NCBI GenBank assembly: GCA_965221185.1 | Contig: OZ244866.1 | Location: 248,001 to 312,000 of the forward strand | Direction: 5' to 3' | Source: Aldehydirespirator sp965221185 | Lineage (GTDB): Bacteria; Actinomycetota; Acidimicrobiia; Acidimicrobiales; Aldehydirespiratoraceae | Length of the DNA stretch: 64,000 nt | Shown: piece by piece, positions 23,859 to 31,896 of the stretch | Position numbering within the stretch: the first letter of the stretch is position 1 | How the letters are laid out: every line of letters starts with the position of its first letter | Translations under genes and position numbers: made by a program | The notes under the pieces: model-generated | Databases searched by the model: none | What the model was told of the DNA's origin: nothing | The model's input: only the letters and a program-made list of their open reading frames with translations

Positions 23859-25415
23859 GTGGAAGCGACCGAGATGCGGCGGTCGACGCTGCAACGCAAA
23901 GACCGCGGCGAGCTCAATCAGATCGCCGCCGCGCTGGGAGCCAAGCCGTCCAGCCGCGCCCGCAAGGACGAGATCATCCAGTTGATCATCGACCTGACCG
24001 CGGACGGGGCCAGGATCTCCCAACCGAGCGTGACCGCGCCGGCGGAGTCCGCGCCGGCTGCTCCCGATGAGTCCGAGCCAGACGGCCGCACGGCCCACAG
24101 CTCGCCGGCCGCGGGCCGAGACGACGATCAGAACGGCGGCAATGGCCAGAACCGCGGCAACGGCGATCCGGTGGCCGCGGACTCCCGCGACGAGCATCGC
24201 ACCGCCGACCGCAGCGATGACGACGTTGAGGCGGGCAATCGTCGCCGCCGCCGCCGCAGCCGCGACCGCGACCGCGACCGCGACGACAGTTGGGACGGCG
24301 ATCCGGTCGCGGTCTCGGGCCGGCTCGATCTCAGGGACGAGGGATACGGATTCCTGCGGGTCGAGGGCTGCCTGCCGGACCGCAAAGACGCCTATGTGCC
24401 GGTCAAGACGATCCGCCAGTTCGGTCTGCGCCGCGGCGACTTGCTGTCGGGCACCTCCCGGCCGGCCAACCGGGCCGAGAAGAACCCGGCCCTGCTCACC
24501 CTTGAGTCGATCAACGGCGGCCCCGCGGAGCTATCTGATCGCCTCCTTTTCGAGAAGCTCACACCGATCCACGCCGTGCGCCGCCTAGTGCTCGAGCAGC
24601 CCGAGGACCCCGACGCCATCACCGCCCGGCTCATCGACCTGGTCGCACCCATAGGCGTCGGCCAGCGAGTCCTCGTCAAGGGGCCCAGAGGGTCCGGGGC
24701 CACCGAGCTGCTGGCCGCGGTGATCTCCTCGATTGAGACCAACGAGCCCGATATCCATGTGATGGGGCTCTTCCTCGACCAGCGACCCGAGGACATAACC
24801 GAGGTCCGGCGCAGCGTCCGGCACGGGGAGGTGGCTTCCACCTCGTTCGACCAGACCTCGGACGAGCACGTCCAGACGGCCGAGATGACCGTCGCGCGGG
24901 CAAAGCGGCTCGTGGAGTCCGGCCGCAGCGTGGCGGTGGTGTTGGACAGCCTCACCGCATTGGCCCAGGCCTACAACGCCGCGCTATCGAACGCGGGCCG
25001 GGCCTACAGCGGCAACGTTGAGAGCGGCGCGGTACACATGCCCAAGAAACTCTTCGGGGCGGGCCGCAACGTCTCCGAGGGCGGCTCGCTCACCATGATC
25101 GCCTCGATCGTCTCCGACGGATCGAGCTCGCTGCCCACGGTTCTGTGCGACGAGTTCGTGGGAGCGGCCAACACTGAGATATGCCTAGACCCCTGGGCCG
25201 CGCAGTTGGGCCTGTTCCCCGCGGTCGACCTGAGCGCGTCGGTGTCGCGCGATGAGGGACGCTTCCTCGATGCCGAGGAGGTGCAGGCTCTGCAGCGGTT
25301 GCGGCGTGGTCTCGCGGAAGGTGTCGGCGACGGCCCGGCGGCCACCGTCAAGGCTCTCGAGGCGGCCCTTTCGAGGCTGCGCGACACCTCTTCCAACTAC
25401 GAATTGCTGCGCTAA
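23859..25415 (+). CDS. rho: Rho-family protein with degenerate ATPase site
   Basis: 518 residues from GTG 23859 (ATG 23874 possible). Rho N-terminal domain (LQRKDRGELNQIAAALGAK), an Asp/Asn/Arg-rich insert (about 50-145), the RNA-binding OB fold (DEGYGFLRVEG, DAYVPVKTIRQFGLRRGDLLSG) and the RecA-like core. Aligned to E. coli Rho, the core has lost the Walker A Lys (PPKAGKT becomes PRGSGAT, Ala281), the catalytic Glu (DERPEE becomes DQRPED, Gln308), the Arg after Walker B (DSITR becomes DSLTA, Ala367) and the R-loop Lys (EEFKGTGN becomes DEFVGAAN). Walker B Asp and the overall length are kept. It sits in the standard rho locus between thrC and rpmE. ATP-driven termination is doubtful; a true rho may exist elsewhere. 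Confidence 0.88.
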   Translation: MEATEMRRSTLQRKDRGELNQIAAALGAKPSSRARKDEIIQLIIDLTADGARISQPSVTAPAESAPAAPDESEPDGRTAHSSPAAGRDDDQNGGNGQNRGNGDPVAADSRDEHRTADRSDDDVEAGNRRRRRRSRDRDRDRDDSWDGDPVAVSGRLDLRDEGYGFLRVEGCLPDRKDAYVPVKTIRQFGLRRGDLLSGTSRPANRAEKNPALLTLESINGGPAELSDRLLFEKLTPIHAVRRLVLEQPEDPDAITARLIDLVAPIGVGQRVLVKGPRGSGATELLAAVISSIETNEPDIHVMGLFLDQRPEDITEVRRSVRHGEVASTSFDQTSDEHVQTAEMTVARAKRLVESGRSVAVVLDSLTALAQAYNAALSNAGRAYSGNVESGAVHMPKKLFGAGRNVSEGGSLTMIASIVSDGSSSLPTVLCDEFVGAANTEICLDPWAAQLGLFPAVDLSASVSRDEGRFLDAEEVQALQRLRRGLAEGVGDGPAATVKALEAALSRLRDTSSNYELLR

Positions 25416-25423
25416 GCGCCCAG

Positions 25424-25525
25424 ATGCCGAGCGGGGAGGCGTCGATTCGTGCGGACTTCGCGACGTGCCCAGCGAGGCCGTGGCCCGAGCGGCCCGTGAG
25501 CGCAGCGAACAAGAGCGGGAAACAC
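25424..25525 (+). repeat. Intergenic repeat family, copy C
   Basis: About 100 nt beginning 8 nt after the rho stop with the GCCGAGCGG box and ending with the 55-nt core (25471-25525). In the core it differs from copy B at only a few positions. Confidence 0.75.
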
Positions 25526-25599
25526 GGCCGCCCGCGTCGGACGAAAGTTCGTTCCCGCGGGTTGTGACCGGCCCTTCCGACTAACAGACTGGACCCCCG

Positions 25600-25857
25600 A
25601 TGAAGACCGACATCCACCCCAAGTACCGGCTGGTCGTCTTTGCCGACCAGTCCGCCGGCACCTCGTTCATAACTAGGTCCACCGTCGCCACCAACGACAC
25701 GATCGAGTGGTCCGACGGCAACACCTATCCGCTAAAGAAGGTCGAGATCTCCAGTGCCAGCCACCCCTTCTTCACCGGGACCATGAAGATCGTCGACACC
25801 GCGGGCCGGGTCGAGCGCTTCGAGCGCCGGTACGGTCGTCGCAAAGGCCGCGAGTAG
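25600..25857 (+). CDS. rpmE2: 50S ribosomal protein L31 (type B, zinc-free)
   Basis: 85 residues. It opens MKTDIHPKYRLVVF and has the type B signature FITRSTVATNDTIEW, YPLKKVEISSASHPFFTG and DTAGRVERFERRYG. No Cys residue is present, so this is the zinc-independent (C-minus) form. A basic tail ends the protein. In actinobacteria the gene after rho is often the zinc-binding L31; finding the C-minus form here means the ribosome may not depend on zinc for L31 unless another copy exists. It is followed 30 nt later by the atp operon. Confidence 0.93.
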   Translation: MKTDIHPKYRLVVFADQSAGTSFITRSTVATNDTIEWSDGNTYPLKKVEISSASHPFFTGTMKIVDTAGRVERFERRYGRRKGRE

Positions 25858-25887
25858 AGACGGCAGAAACCGCGGGCACCGTCGGCG

Positions 25888-26169
25888 ATGGACCACACCG
25901 AGAAGCGGCACGTCCGCGCTGGCGCGGGTGACGCGCTGGCCAAGGCGTTCGAGATGATCGCCACCCCCGCCATCTTCGGCGTGGGCGGCTGGCTGGCCGA
26001 CGGGCGCCTCGGCACGTTCCCGCTGGTGACGCTGGTGCTGGTGTTCGTCGTGTTCGGCTATCAGGTCTGGAGCTTCGCCCGGGCCTACACAGCCGGCATG
26101 GACGAGGCCCTCGAGAGCCGCCGGGCAGGCTATGGCGGCCCGTTCTCCGAGGAGTCTGGCGGGCCATGA
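25888..26169 (+). CDS. atpZ: AtpZ/AtpI-family small membrane protein
   Basis: 93 residues with two transmembrane helices (about 28-48 and 50-70), preceded by an amphipathic Lys/Arg-rich N-terminus. This fits the AtpZ family that sits at the head of F-type ATPase operons and is thought to help assembly or ion supply. Its stop overlaps the start of the next gene (26166), implying coupling. The acidic tail is not conserved. Confidence 0.8.
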   Translation: MDHTEKRHVRAGAGDALAKAFEMIATPAIFGVGGWLADGRLGTFPLVTLVLVFVVFGYQVWSFARAYTAGMDEALESRRAGYGGPFSEESGGP

Positions 26170-26639
26170 TCGCCACTCCCGCCGCATCCTCGTTCAACGA
26201 GGCGCCTTCAGCGGTCGCCTCTTCGGGCACGCCGGACGCGCCCGAGCGAGAAGTGGCCTTCGACATGGTGCGGCGCTCGGTGTTCTTCGCGGTTCCCCTT
26301 CTCGCGGCGGGAGCCTTGGGCTGGCAATGGTCGGGCGTGTGGTCGGTCGGCCTGGCGCTGGGACTGGTGCTGGTCAACTTCGTTCTCGGTGCGGCAATGA
26401 TCGGCTGGGGCGCTCGCCTCGGGCCCAGCGGTCTGATGGCTGCGGCGCTCGGCGGATACGTGGTGCGGCTGGGTATCGTTGCCGCCGCTGTGCTCCCCGT
26501 CCTTCGTTTCGACTGGTTCGAACTGCTGCCGTTCGCAGTCAGCCTGCTCGTTACCCATCTGGGCCTCCTGATCGTCGAGACGCGTCACGTCTCGGTGTCG
26601 CTGGCCTACCCGGGACTCAAGCCGGAGCGTCAGCGATGA
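26166..26639 (+). CDS. atpI: ATP synthase I-like protein
   Basis: 157 residues with four predicted transmembrane helices (about 38-54, 56-78, 88-108, 114-133) after a 30-residue Ala/Ser/Pro-rich N-terminus. Position between atpZ and atpB and the four-helix pattern fit AtpI/AtpR-type assembly factors that help build the c-ring. It overlaps atpZ by 4 nt and atpB by 4 nt (ATGA). Sequence similarity alone would be weak. Confidence 0.75.
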   Translation: MIATPAASSFNEAPSAVASSGTPDAPEREVAFDMVRRSVFFAVPLLAAGALGWQWSGVWSVGLALGLVLVNFVLGAAMIGWGARLGPSGLMAAALGGYVVRLGIVAAAVLPVLRFDWFELLPFAVSLLVTHLGLLIVETRHVSVSLAYPGLKPERQR

Positions 26640-27403
26640 GCGTCTTCGCACTCGAATACCCGCCCATCAACCACCTGTTCGACTGGCCCGCCTTCTTGTT
26701 CGACGGCACGCCGCTGGCCATCAACAAGACCGCCCTGATCTATCTTGTATCGGCCGCGGCGACGATGGTGTTGTTCGGGCTGGCCGGGAGGCCGCAGCAG
26801 TCGCTGGTGCCATCCGGCGTGCAGCATGTGGCCGAGTCGGGATTGAACTTCATCGAGGACTCGGTGGTCATGCAGACCATCGGCCCCGACGGTCGCAAGT
26901 TCATGCCCTTCCTCACCTCGCTGTTCTTCTTCATTCTGTTCTCGAACATCACCGAAGTCATCCCGGGGGTCCAGTTCCCGGCCAACAGCCGGATGGCCGT
27001 GCCGATGTTGCTCGCGCTGCTGGTGTGGGTCATCTTCAACCTGGTCGGCATCAGGAGCCAGGGCCTGTTCGGCTACCTGAAGAACTCGCTGTTCCCGCCG
27101 GGCGTGCCCAAGGCGCTCTACGTCCTCGTCACGCCCATCGAGTTTGTCTCAACCTTCGTCGTGCGACCGTTCTCGCTGGCCATCCGGCTCTGGGCCAACA
27201 TGGTGGCCGGCCATCTTCTGCTGGTGACGTTCGCCGTGCTGTCCACGGCGCTGTGGGGCGCCACCTATGTGGGCGCCGTTCTGACCTTCCCGATGCTGAT
27301 CCTCATGACCGGCTTCGAGATTCTCGTTTCGGTGCTCCAGGCGTTCATCTTCACGATCCTGACCGCGGTGTACATCGGCGGGTCCATGCACCCCGAACAC
27401 TAG
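26636..27403 (+). CDS. atpB: F0F1 ATP synthase subunit a
   Basis: 255 residues from the ATG at 26636, which overlaps the atpI stop. A membrane subunit forming the proton half-channels beside the c-ring. The essential Arg is in LAIRLWANMVAGH and the C-terminal channel helix is EILVSVLQAFIFTILTAVYIG. Five to six transmembrane helices are seen. The longer in-frame reading upstream is out of register with the family and is rejected. Confidence 0.95.
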   Translation: MSVFALEYPPINHLFDWPAFLFDGTPLAINKTALIYLVSAAATMVLFGLAGRPQQSLVPSGVQHVAESGLNFIEDSVVMQTIGPDGRKFMPFLTSLFFFILFSNITEVIPGVQFPANSRMAVPMLLALLVWVIFNLVGIRSQGLFGYLKNSLFPPGVPKALYVLVTPIEFVSTFVVRPFSLAIRLWANMVAGHLLLVTFAVLSTALWGATYVGAVLTFPMLILMTGFEILVSVLQAFIFTILTAVYIGGSMHPEH

Positions 27404-27467
27404 AACCGCCCTAGCCCCTCATTCTTCTAACCACGACCAACCCGCACACAACAACAGGAGTAAGCAA

Positions 27468-27728
27468 GTGCTTGAAATCCTCGCACAGACCGCGCCAGGA
27501 GAGTTCCTCGACGGTTTTAAGGCCATCGGCGCCGGTCTGGGATACGGCCTCGCCGCCGTGGGCCCCGGCGTCGGCATCGGCATCGTGGTGGGCAACGCCA
27601 TCACGGCGATGGCCCGTCAGCCCGAGTCCGCCGGCATGGTCCGCACCACGATGTTCCTGGGCATCGCCTTCACCGAGGCTCTCGCCCTCATCGGTTTCGT
27701 GGTGTTCGTCCTGCTGTACTTCATCTGA
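27468..27728 (+). CDS. atpE: F0F1 ATP synthase subunit c
   Basis: 86-residue hairpin of two transmembrane helices from a GTG with a clear SD (CAGGAG). The polar loop is ARQPESAG. The ion-binding Glu is in GIAFTEALALIGFVVF. The Gln/Ser set of Na+-binding rings is not obvious, so proton coupling is expected. The N-terminal stretch MLEILAQTAPGEFLDG is slightly longer than in mycobacteria. Confidence 0.95.
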   Translation: MLEILAQTAPGEFLDGFKAIGAGLGYGLAAVGPGVGIGIVVGNAITAMARQPESAGMVRTTMFLGIAFTEALALIGFVVFVLLYFI

Positions 27729-27740
27729 TCCGGAGCGGCC

Positions 27741-28526
27741 ATGAAACCAACGATCCCGCCGCTCGGTGTACGGCCGAGTGGCCAGTTCAGGAGGCGAACG
27801 ATCCTGCGGCTGTCCGCCGCGCTCGGCCTGCTCGGCGTTGCGGCCTTGGCTGCCGCCGCGCCGGCGTGGGCGTCGGGCGAGACGATCGGCGGCTGCGTCC
27901 TAGAGAAGGTGGTCGAGGCCGAGCACGAGCACGGCAGCCTCGAGGCCGTCGAGGCTCTCCCCAAGAAGGATCTGGAGGCGTTCGAGGACGGGTTGGAGGG
28001 ATGCCTTGAATCCCCGAACCCAATCTTCCCCGCGCTCGACGAGATCATCTGGGGAGGCCTCGCCTTCGCGATCCTGTTCGCGTTCATGTGGTGGAAGGGC
28101 TTCCCGGCGGTGAAGCGGGCCATGGACGCCCGCTCCGAGAAGATCCGGGCCGACCTCGACGCCGCCGACGCGGCCAAGGTCGACGCCCTGCGCACCAAGT
28201 CCGAGTACGAGGCCCAGCTGGCTGAGGCCAAGGCGGCCGCGGCCGCCGTCATCGACGAGGCCCGCGCCCAGGCCGATCAGCTCAGGCAGGACCTGCAGGC
28301 CCGGGCCGAGGCCGACATCGCCGAGCAGCGGACCCGGGCCTCGGCCGACATCGAGTCGAGCCGCCGCCAGGCCATCGACGACCTTCGCACCGAAGTGGCT
28401 GCCATCGCGGTGGCCGCGGCCGAGCGGGTGGTTGGCGCCAGCCTCGACGCCGACGCGCACAGCGCCCTCATCGACGGCTACATCGACGAGGTGGCCGGGG
28501 CCGGCAGCAACGGGGACGGGAGCTGA
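27741..28526 (+). CDS. atpF: F0F1 ATP synthase subunit b, with N-terminal extension
   Basis: 261 residues, about 90 longer than a typical subunit b. The usual protein begins near residue 95 (NPIFPALDEIIWGGLAFAILFAFMWW, the membrane anchor) and continues as a long charged helix (AMDARSEKIRADLDAADAA...). In front there is an Arg-rich segment, a hydrophobic signal-like helix (ILRLSAALGLLGVAALAAAAPAWA) and a loop with two Cys (GGCVLEK, EGCLESP). This adds an extracytoplasmic domain. Twelve nt separate it from atpE. Confidence 0.93.
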   Translation: MKPTIPPLGVRPSGQFRRRTILRLSAALGLLGVAALAAAAPAWASGETIGGCVLEKVVEAEHEHGSLEAVEALPKKDLEAFEDGLEGCLESPNPIFPALDEIIWGGLAFAILFAFMWWKGFPAVKRAMDARSEKIRADLDAADAAKVDALRTKSEYEAQLAEAKAAAAAVIDEARAQADQLRQDLQARAEADIAEQRTRASADIESSRRQAIDDLRTEVAAIAVAAAERVVGASLDADAHSALIDGYIDEVAGAGSNGDGS

Positions 28527-28586
28527 GCGGTGACGCCGGCAGCGGACCAGCGGGCCAACGCCCCGACCCGAGGCAGAACCTGAGCG

Positions 28587-29129
28587 ATGGCCGATCAGAG
28601 CGCCTCTGACCGGATCAGCGGCTACGCCGCAGCTGTCCTGGCTGTGGCCCAAGCCGAGGGCGCCCAAGCCGACGTCGAGGCCGAGTTGGCCCGCTTCGCC
28701 GAGGCGCTGCGCTCCAGCGACGAGCTGCAGTCGATCCTCGCGGACTCTGTCGTGGACGTGGAACGGCGGCTACGGATCACTGAGGGCCTTCTCGAAGGGC
28801 GGGCCCTTCCCGCCACCGCGGCCCTGGTGTCGCTGGTGGTCGGCGCGGGCCGCGGCGGCGAGCTCGTCGAGATCATTGACGCCGCCATCGACCGGGCCGC
28901 GGCCGGCCGCAACCGGCGCGTCGCTCGGGTGCGCAGTGCGGTGGAGCTCACCGGCGAGCAGCGGACCCGGCTGGCCGAGGCCATCAAGGCCTCCTCGGGG
29001 CTCGATGTGGAGATCCAGGCCATCGTCGATCCCACCGTGGTCGGCGGGGTGGTCACCGAGATCGGCGACGACGTGATCGACGGCAGCGTGCGCAGCCGCC
29101 TGCAGCAGATGCGAGCCGGCCTCCGCTAG
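28587..29129 (+). CDS. atpH: F0F1 ATP synthase subunit delta
   Basis: 180 residues, standard length. The stator subunit that links the b stalk to the top of F1. N-terminal helical domain (ISGYAAAVLAVAQAEGAQ...) and the conserved C-terminal segment VDPTVVGGVVTEIGDDVIDGSVRSRLQQM. It is separate from subunit b here, unlike the b-delta fusion of mycobacteria. Confidence 0.93.
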   Translation: MADQSASDRISGYAAAVLAVAQAEGAQADVEAELARFAEALRSSDELQSILADSVVDVERRLRITEGLLEGRALPATAALVSLVVGAGRGGELVEIIDAAIDRAAAGRNRRVARVRSAVELTGEQRTRLAEAIKASSGLDVEIQAIVDPTVVGGVVTEIGDDVIDGSVRSRLQQMRAGLR

Positions 29130-29168
29130 GCGAGCCGGACCACCACACAGAGGATTGAGCGACCAGAC

Positions 29169-29186
29169 ATGAGCGACCACAAATGA
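29169..29186 (+). other. Five-codon leader ORF overlapping the atpA start (ATGA)
   Basis: ATG-AGC-GAC-CAC-AAA-TGA (MSDHK) ends in the start codon of atpA (29183). The first codons repeat those of atpA (ATGAGCGAC), so it probably arose by a 14-nt duplication. It may couple initiation or be meaningless. Confidence 0.35.
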
Positions 29187-30817
29187 GCGACACGGCACAA
29201 CTCACGATCAACACCGCTGACATCGCGGCCGCCATCCGCCAGAACCTCGAGGGGTTCACCCCCTCGCTGGAGCAGTCCACCGTGGGCCGGGTGCTTGAGG
29301 TGGGCGACGGAATCGCCCGGGTGTCAGGACTGCCCGACGCGGCCGTCAACGAGATGCTGCGCTTCGCCAACGGCGCCATCGGCCTCGCCCTGAACCTCGA
29401 TGAGACCTCCATCGGCGCGGTTGTCCTGGGCGATGTGGAAGGCATCGCGGAGGGCCAGCCGGTGCAGGCCACCGGTGAGATCCTGTCGATCCCGGTGGGT
29501 GACGGCCTGCTGGGACGGGTGGTCAACCCGCTGGGGGAGCCGGTGGACGGCAAGGGACCCCTGTCCAATCCGATTCCGAGGCGCATGGAGATCCAGGCGC
29601 CGGGCATCACCGGGCGCAAGCCGGTGCACGAGCCCATGCAGACCGGCATCAAGGCCATCGACTCTCTCATCCCCATCGGCCGGGGCCAGCGAGAGCTGAT
29701 CATCGGCGACCGCAAGACGGGCAAGACCACCATCGCCCTCGACACCATCTTGAACCAGCGCGGCCTGGGCGTGAACTGCATCTATGTGGCCATCGGCCAG
29801 AAGGCCTCCACGGTCGCTCAGGCGGTGGCCACCCTCGACGCGCTCGGGGCCATGGACTACACCGTGGTGGTGGTATCGCCGGCGTCGGACCCGGCGCCGT
29901 ACAAGTTTCTCGCCCCCTACGCCGGCTGCGCCATGGGCCAGCACTGGATGGAGAACGGCGAGCACGCACTGGTCATCTACGACGACCTCTCCAAGCAGGC
30001 CGAGGCCTACCGCCAGGTGTCGCTGCTGCTGCGCCGCCCGCCGGGGCGCGAGGCCTATCCCGGCGATGTGTTCTATCTGCACAGCCGCCTGCTGGAGCGG
30101 GCCGCCAAACTGAGCGACGACTTGGGCGCGGGGTCGCTCACCGCGCTGCCGGTGATCGAGACCAAGGCTGGCGACGTCTCCGCCTACATCCCCACCAACG
30201 TCATCTCCATCACCGACGGCCAGATCTTCCTGCAGGACGATCTGTTCAAGTCGGGCATCCGACCCGCGGTGGACGTGGGCATCTCGGTGAGCCGGGTGGG
30301 CGGCGCGGCCCAGGTGAAGGCCATGAAGACGGCGGTGGGCACCCTCAAGGGCGACCTGCAGCAGTTCCGGGAGCTGGAGGCCTTCGCCGCTTTCGGCTCG
30401 GACCTCGACGCGGTGTCGAAGGCCCAGCTCGATCGGGGCTACCGCCTCACCGAGCTTCTCAAGCAGGGCGTGAACAGCCCGCTGCCGGTGGAGGACCAGG
30501 TGGTGTCGATCTACGCCGGCACCCACGGCTACCTCGACGGTGTGCCGATCAGCGATGTGCGGCGCTTCGAGAGCGAGCTGCTCGACTGGTTCCGCAGCCG
30601 CGAGGCTGTCCTGCTGGCCGAGATCCGCTCCACTGGGGCCATCTCTGACACCGACGACTTCGACGATCGGGTCAAGGCCTTCGCCGAGCAGTTCGAGACC
30701 TCCGAAGCCGCGGCGGGAGAAGAGCCCGAAATGGCCGGGCAGGGGGAGGAGCAGGCCACCATGGTCGACACCGAAACAACCCTGCCCGAAGAGGACCTGA
30801 GCCGGGCCGGGGACTGA
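29183..30817 (+). CDS. atpA: F0F1 ATP synthase subunit alpha
   Basis: 544 residues. The non-catalytic nucleotide subunit: P-loop GDRKTGKT (about residues 173-180), the arginine finger segment VGISVSRVGGAAQ, the alpha signature PAVDVGISVSR, and an N-terminal beta barrel. The last 30 residues are acidic (EEPEMAGQGEEQ...) and exceed the common length. It starts 54 nt after atpH, just after a short duplicated ATGAGCGAC stretch. Confidence 0.97.
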   Translation: MSDTAQLTINTADIAAAIRQNLEGFTPSLEQSTVGRVLEVGDGIARVSGLPDAAVNEMLRFANGAIGLALNLDETSIGAVVLGDVEGIAEGQPVQATGEILSIPVGDGLLGRVVNPLGEPVDGKGPLSNPIPRRMEIQAPGITGRKPVHEPMQTGIKAIDSLIPIGRGQRELIIGDRKTGKTTIALDTILNQRGLGVNCIYVAIGQKASTVAQAVATLDALGAMDYTVVVVSPASDPAPYKFLAPYAGCAMGQHWMENGEHALVIYDDLSKQAEAYRQVSLLLRRPPGREAYPGDVFYLHSRLLERAAKLSDDLGAGSLTALPVIETKAGDVSAYIPTNVISITDGQIFLQDDLFKSGIRPAVDVGISVSRVGGAAQVKAMKTAVGTLKGDLQQFRELEAFAAFGSDLDAVSKAQLDRGYRLTELLKQGVNSPLPVEDQVVSIYAGTHGYLDGVPISDVRRFESELLDWFRSREAVLLAEIRSTGAISDTDDFDDRVKAFAEQFETSEAAAGEEPEMAGQGEEQATMVDTETTLPEEDLSRAGD

Positions 30818-30843
30818 GAGCCCGGGGGGACTGAGGTCGAGCC

Positions 30844-31827
30844 GTGCCCGGAGGCAAAGAACGCGAGCTGCGCCGACGCATCGGCAGCATCCAGTCCACC
30901 AAGAAGATCACCCGCGCCATGGAGCTGATCGCGGCCACCCGAGTGGTGAAGGCCATGCAGAGGGCCAACGCGGCCCGGCCCTATGCCCGGTTGATCACCA
31001 GCGTGATCGAGGATCTGGCCGCGGGAGGCGCCGAGATCGACCATCCGCTGCTGCGCCAAGCGCCGCAGGTGCGCAACGTCGGGTTCATCGTCATCACCGG
31101 CGACCGGGGCCTGGCCGGGGCTTACAACACCTCGGTCATCCGCACTGCTGAGCGTCAGGTGATGGCCCATGTGGCGGAGGGCAAGGGCTATTCGCTGTGC
31201 TGCGTGGGCCGCAAGTCGGCCAGCTACTTCCGTTTCCGCAACTACCGCATCGACAACGCCATGTCGGGGTTCAGCGACAACCCGTCCTATGACGACGCCC
31301 GCCGGATCGCCGAGACGGTGAGCGAGTCGTTCCTGTCGGAGGCCGTCGACCAGGTGGAGCTGATCTACACCGAGTTCGTGTCGATGGGCAGCCAGCGGGT
31401 GGTGGTGCGCCGCTTCCTGCCGCTCATAGACACCGAGATGATGGCCTCAGAAGGCTCGGGCACTGCTCGGGAGGGGAGCTTCGAGTTTGAGCCGTCGCCC
31501 GAGGCGGTGCTGGAGGCGCTGCTGCCCCGCTACACCGAGGCCCGGCTCTACGCAGCGCTTCTCGACGCGGCGGCGTCGGAGCACGCCAACCGCCAGCGGG
31601 CCATGAAGGCCGCCACCGACAACGCCGAGGAGCTCATCACCAAGCTCTCGAGGGCCATGAACCGGGCCCGCCAGGACGCCATCACTACCGAGATCATGGA
31701 GATCGTCGGCGGTGCTGAGGCGCTGAGCGGCGACACCACCGACGTCGAGACCGCCCTCGCGTCCATGCTGGCCGGTACGGACGCTTCGATGCTGGCCGCC
31801 GCCAGCGCCGGGCAACGGCCCGCGTAG
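30844..31827 (+). CDS. atpG: F0F1 ATP synthase subunit gamma
   Basis: 327 residues from a GTG. The central rotor shaft: N-terminal helix KERELRRRIGSIQSTKKITRAMELIAATRV and C-terminal helix ASEHANRQRAMKAATDNAEELITKLSRAMNRARQDAITTEIMEIVGGAEAL. These are the coiled coil that turns inside F1. The C-terminus extends about 25 residues beyond the conserved helix. Confidence 0.95.
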   Translation: MPGGKERELRRRIGSIQSTKKITRAMELIAATRVVKAMQRANAARPYARLITSVIEDLAAGGAEIDHPLLRQAPQVRNVGFIVITGDRGLAGAYNTSVIRTAERQVMAHVAEGKGYSLCCVGRKSASYFRFRNYRIDNAMSGFSDNPSYDDARRIAETVSESFLSEAVDQVELIYTEFVSMGSQRVVVRRFLPLIDTEMMASEGSGTAREGSFEFEPSPEAVLEALLPRYTEARLYAALLDAAASEHANRQRAMKAATDNAEELITKLSRAMNRARQDAITTEIMEIVGGAEALSGDTTDVETALASMLAGTDASMLAAASAGQRPA

Positions 31828-31896
31828 AACGAACCGCACAGAACGAACCGCACAGAACGAAATGCATAGAACGACACGGATAGAAGGACACGGACA
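31827..31896 (+). repeat. Five 14-nt tandem units forming the atpG-atpD spacer
   Basis: The whole spacer is five degenerate copies of GAACGAACCGCACA (31827, 31841, 31855, 31869, 31883). The first copy starts on the last base of the atpG stop. The last has drifted to GAAGGA..., which serves as the SD for atpD 8 nt before its ATG. Confidence 0.9.

Noticed and set aside
26132..27403. 423-residue subunit a
   Set aside because: The first 168 codons overlap atpI in another frame; family length and the ATGA coupling support ATG 26636.
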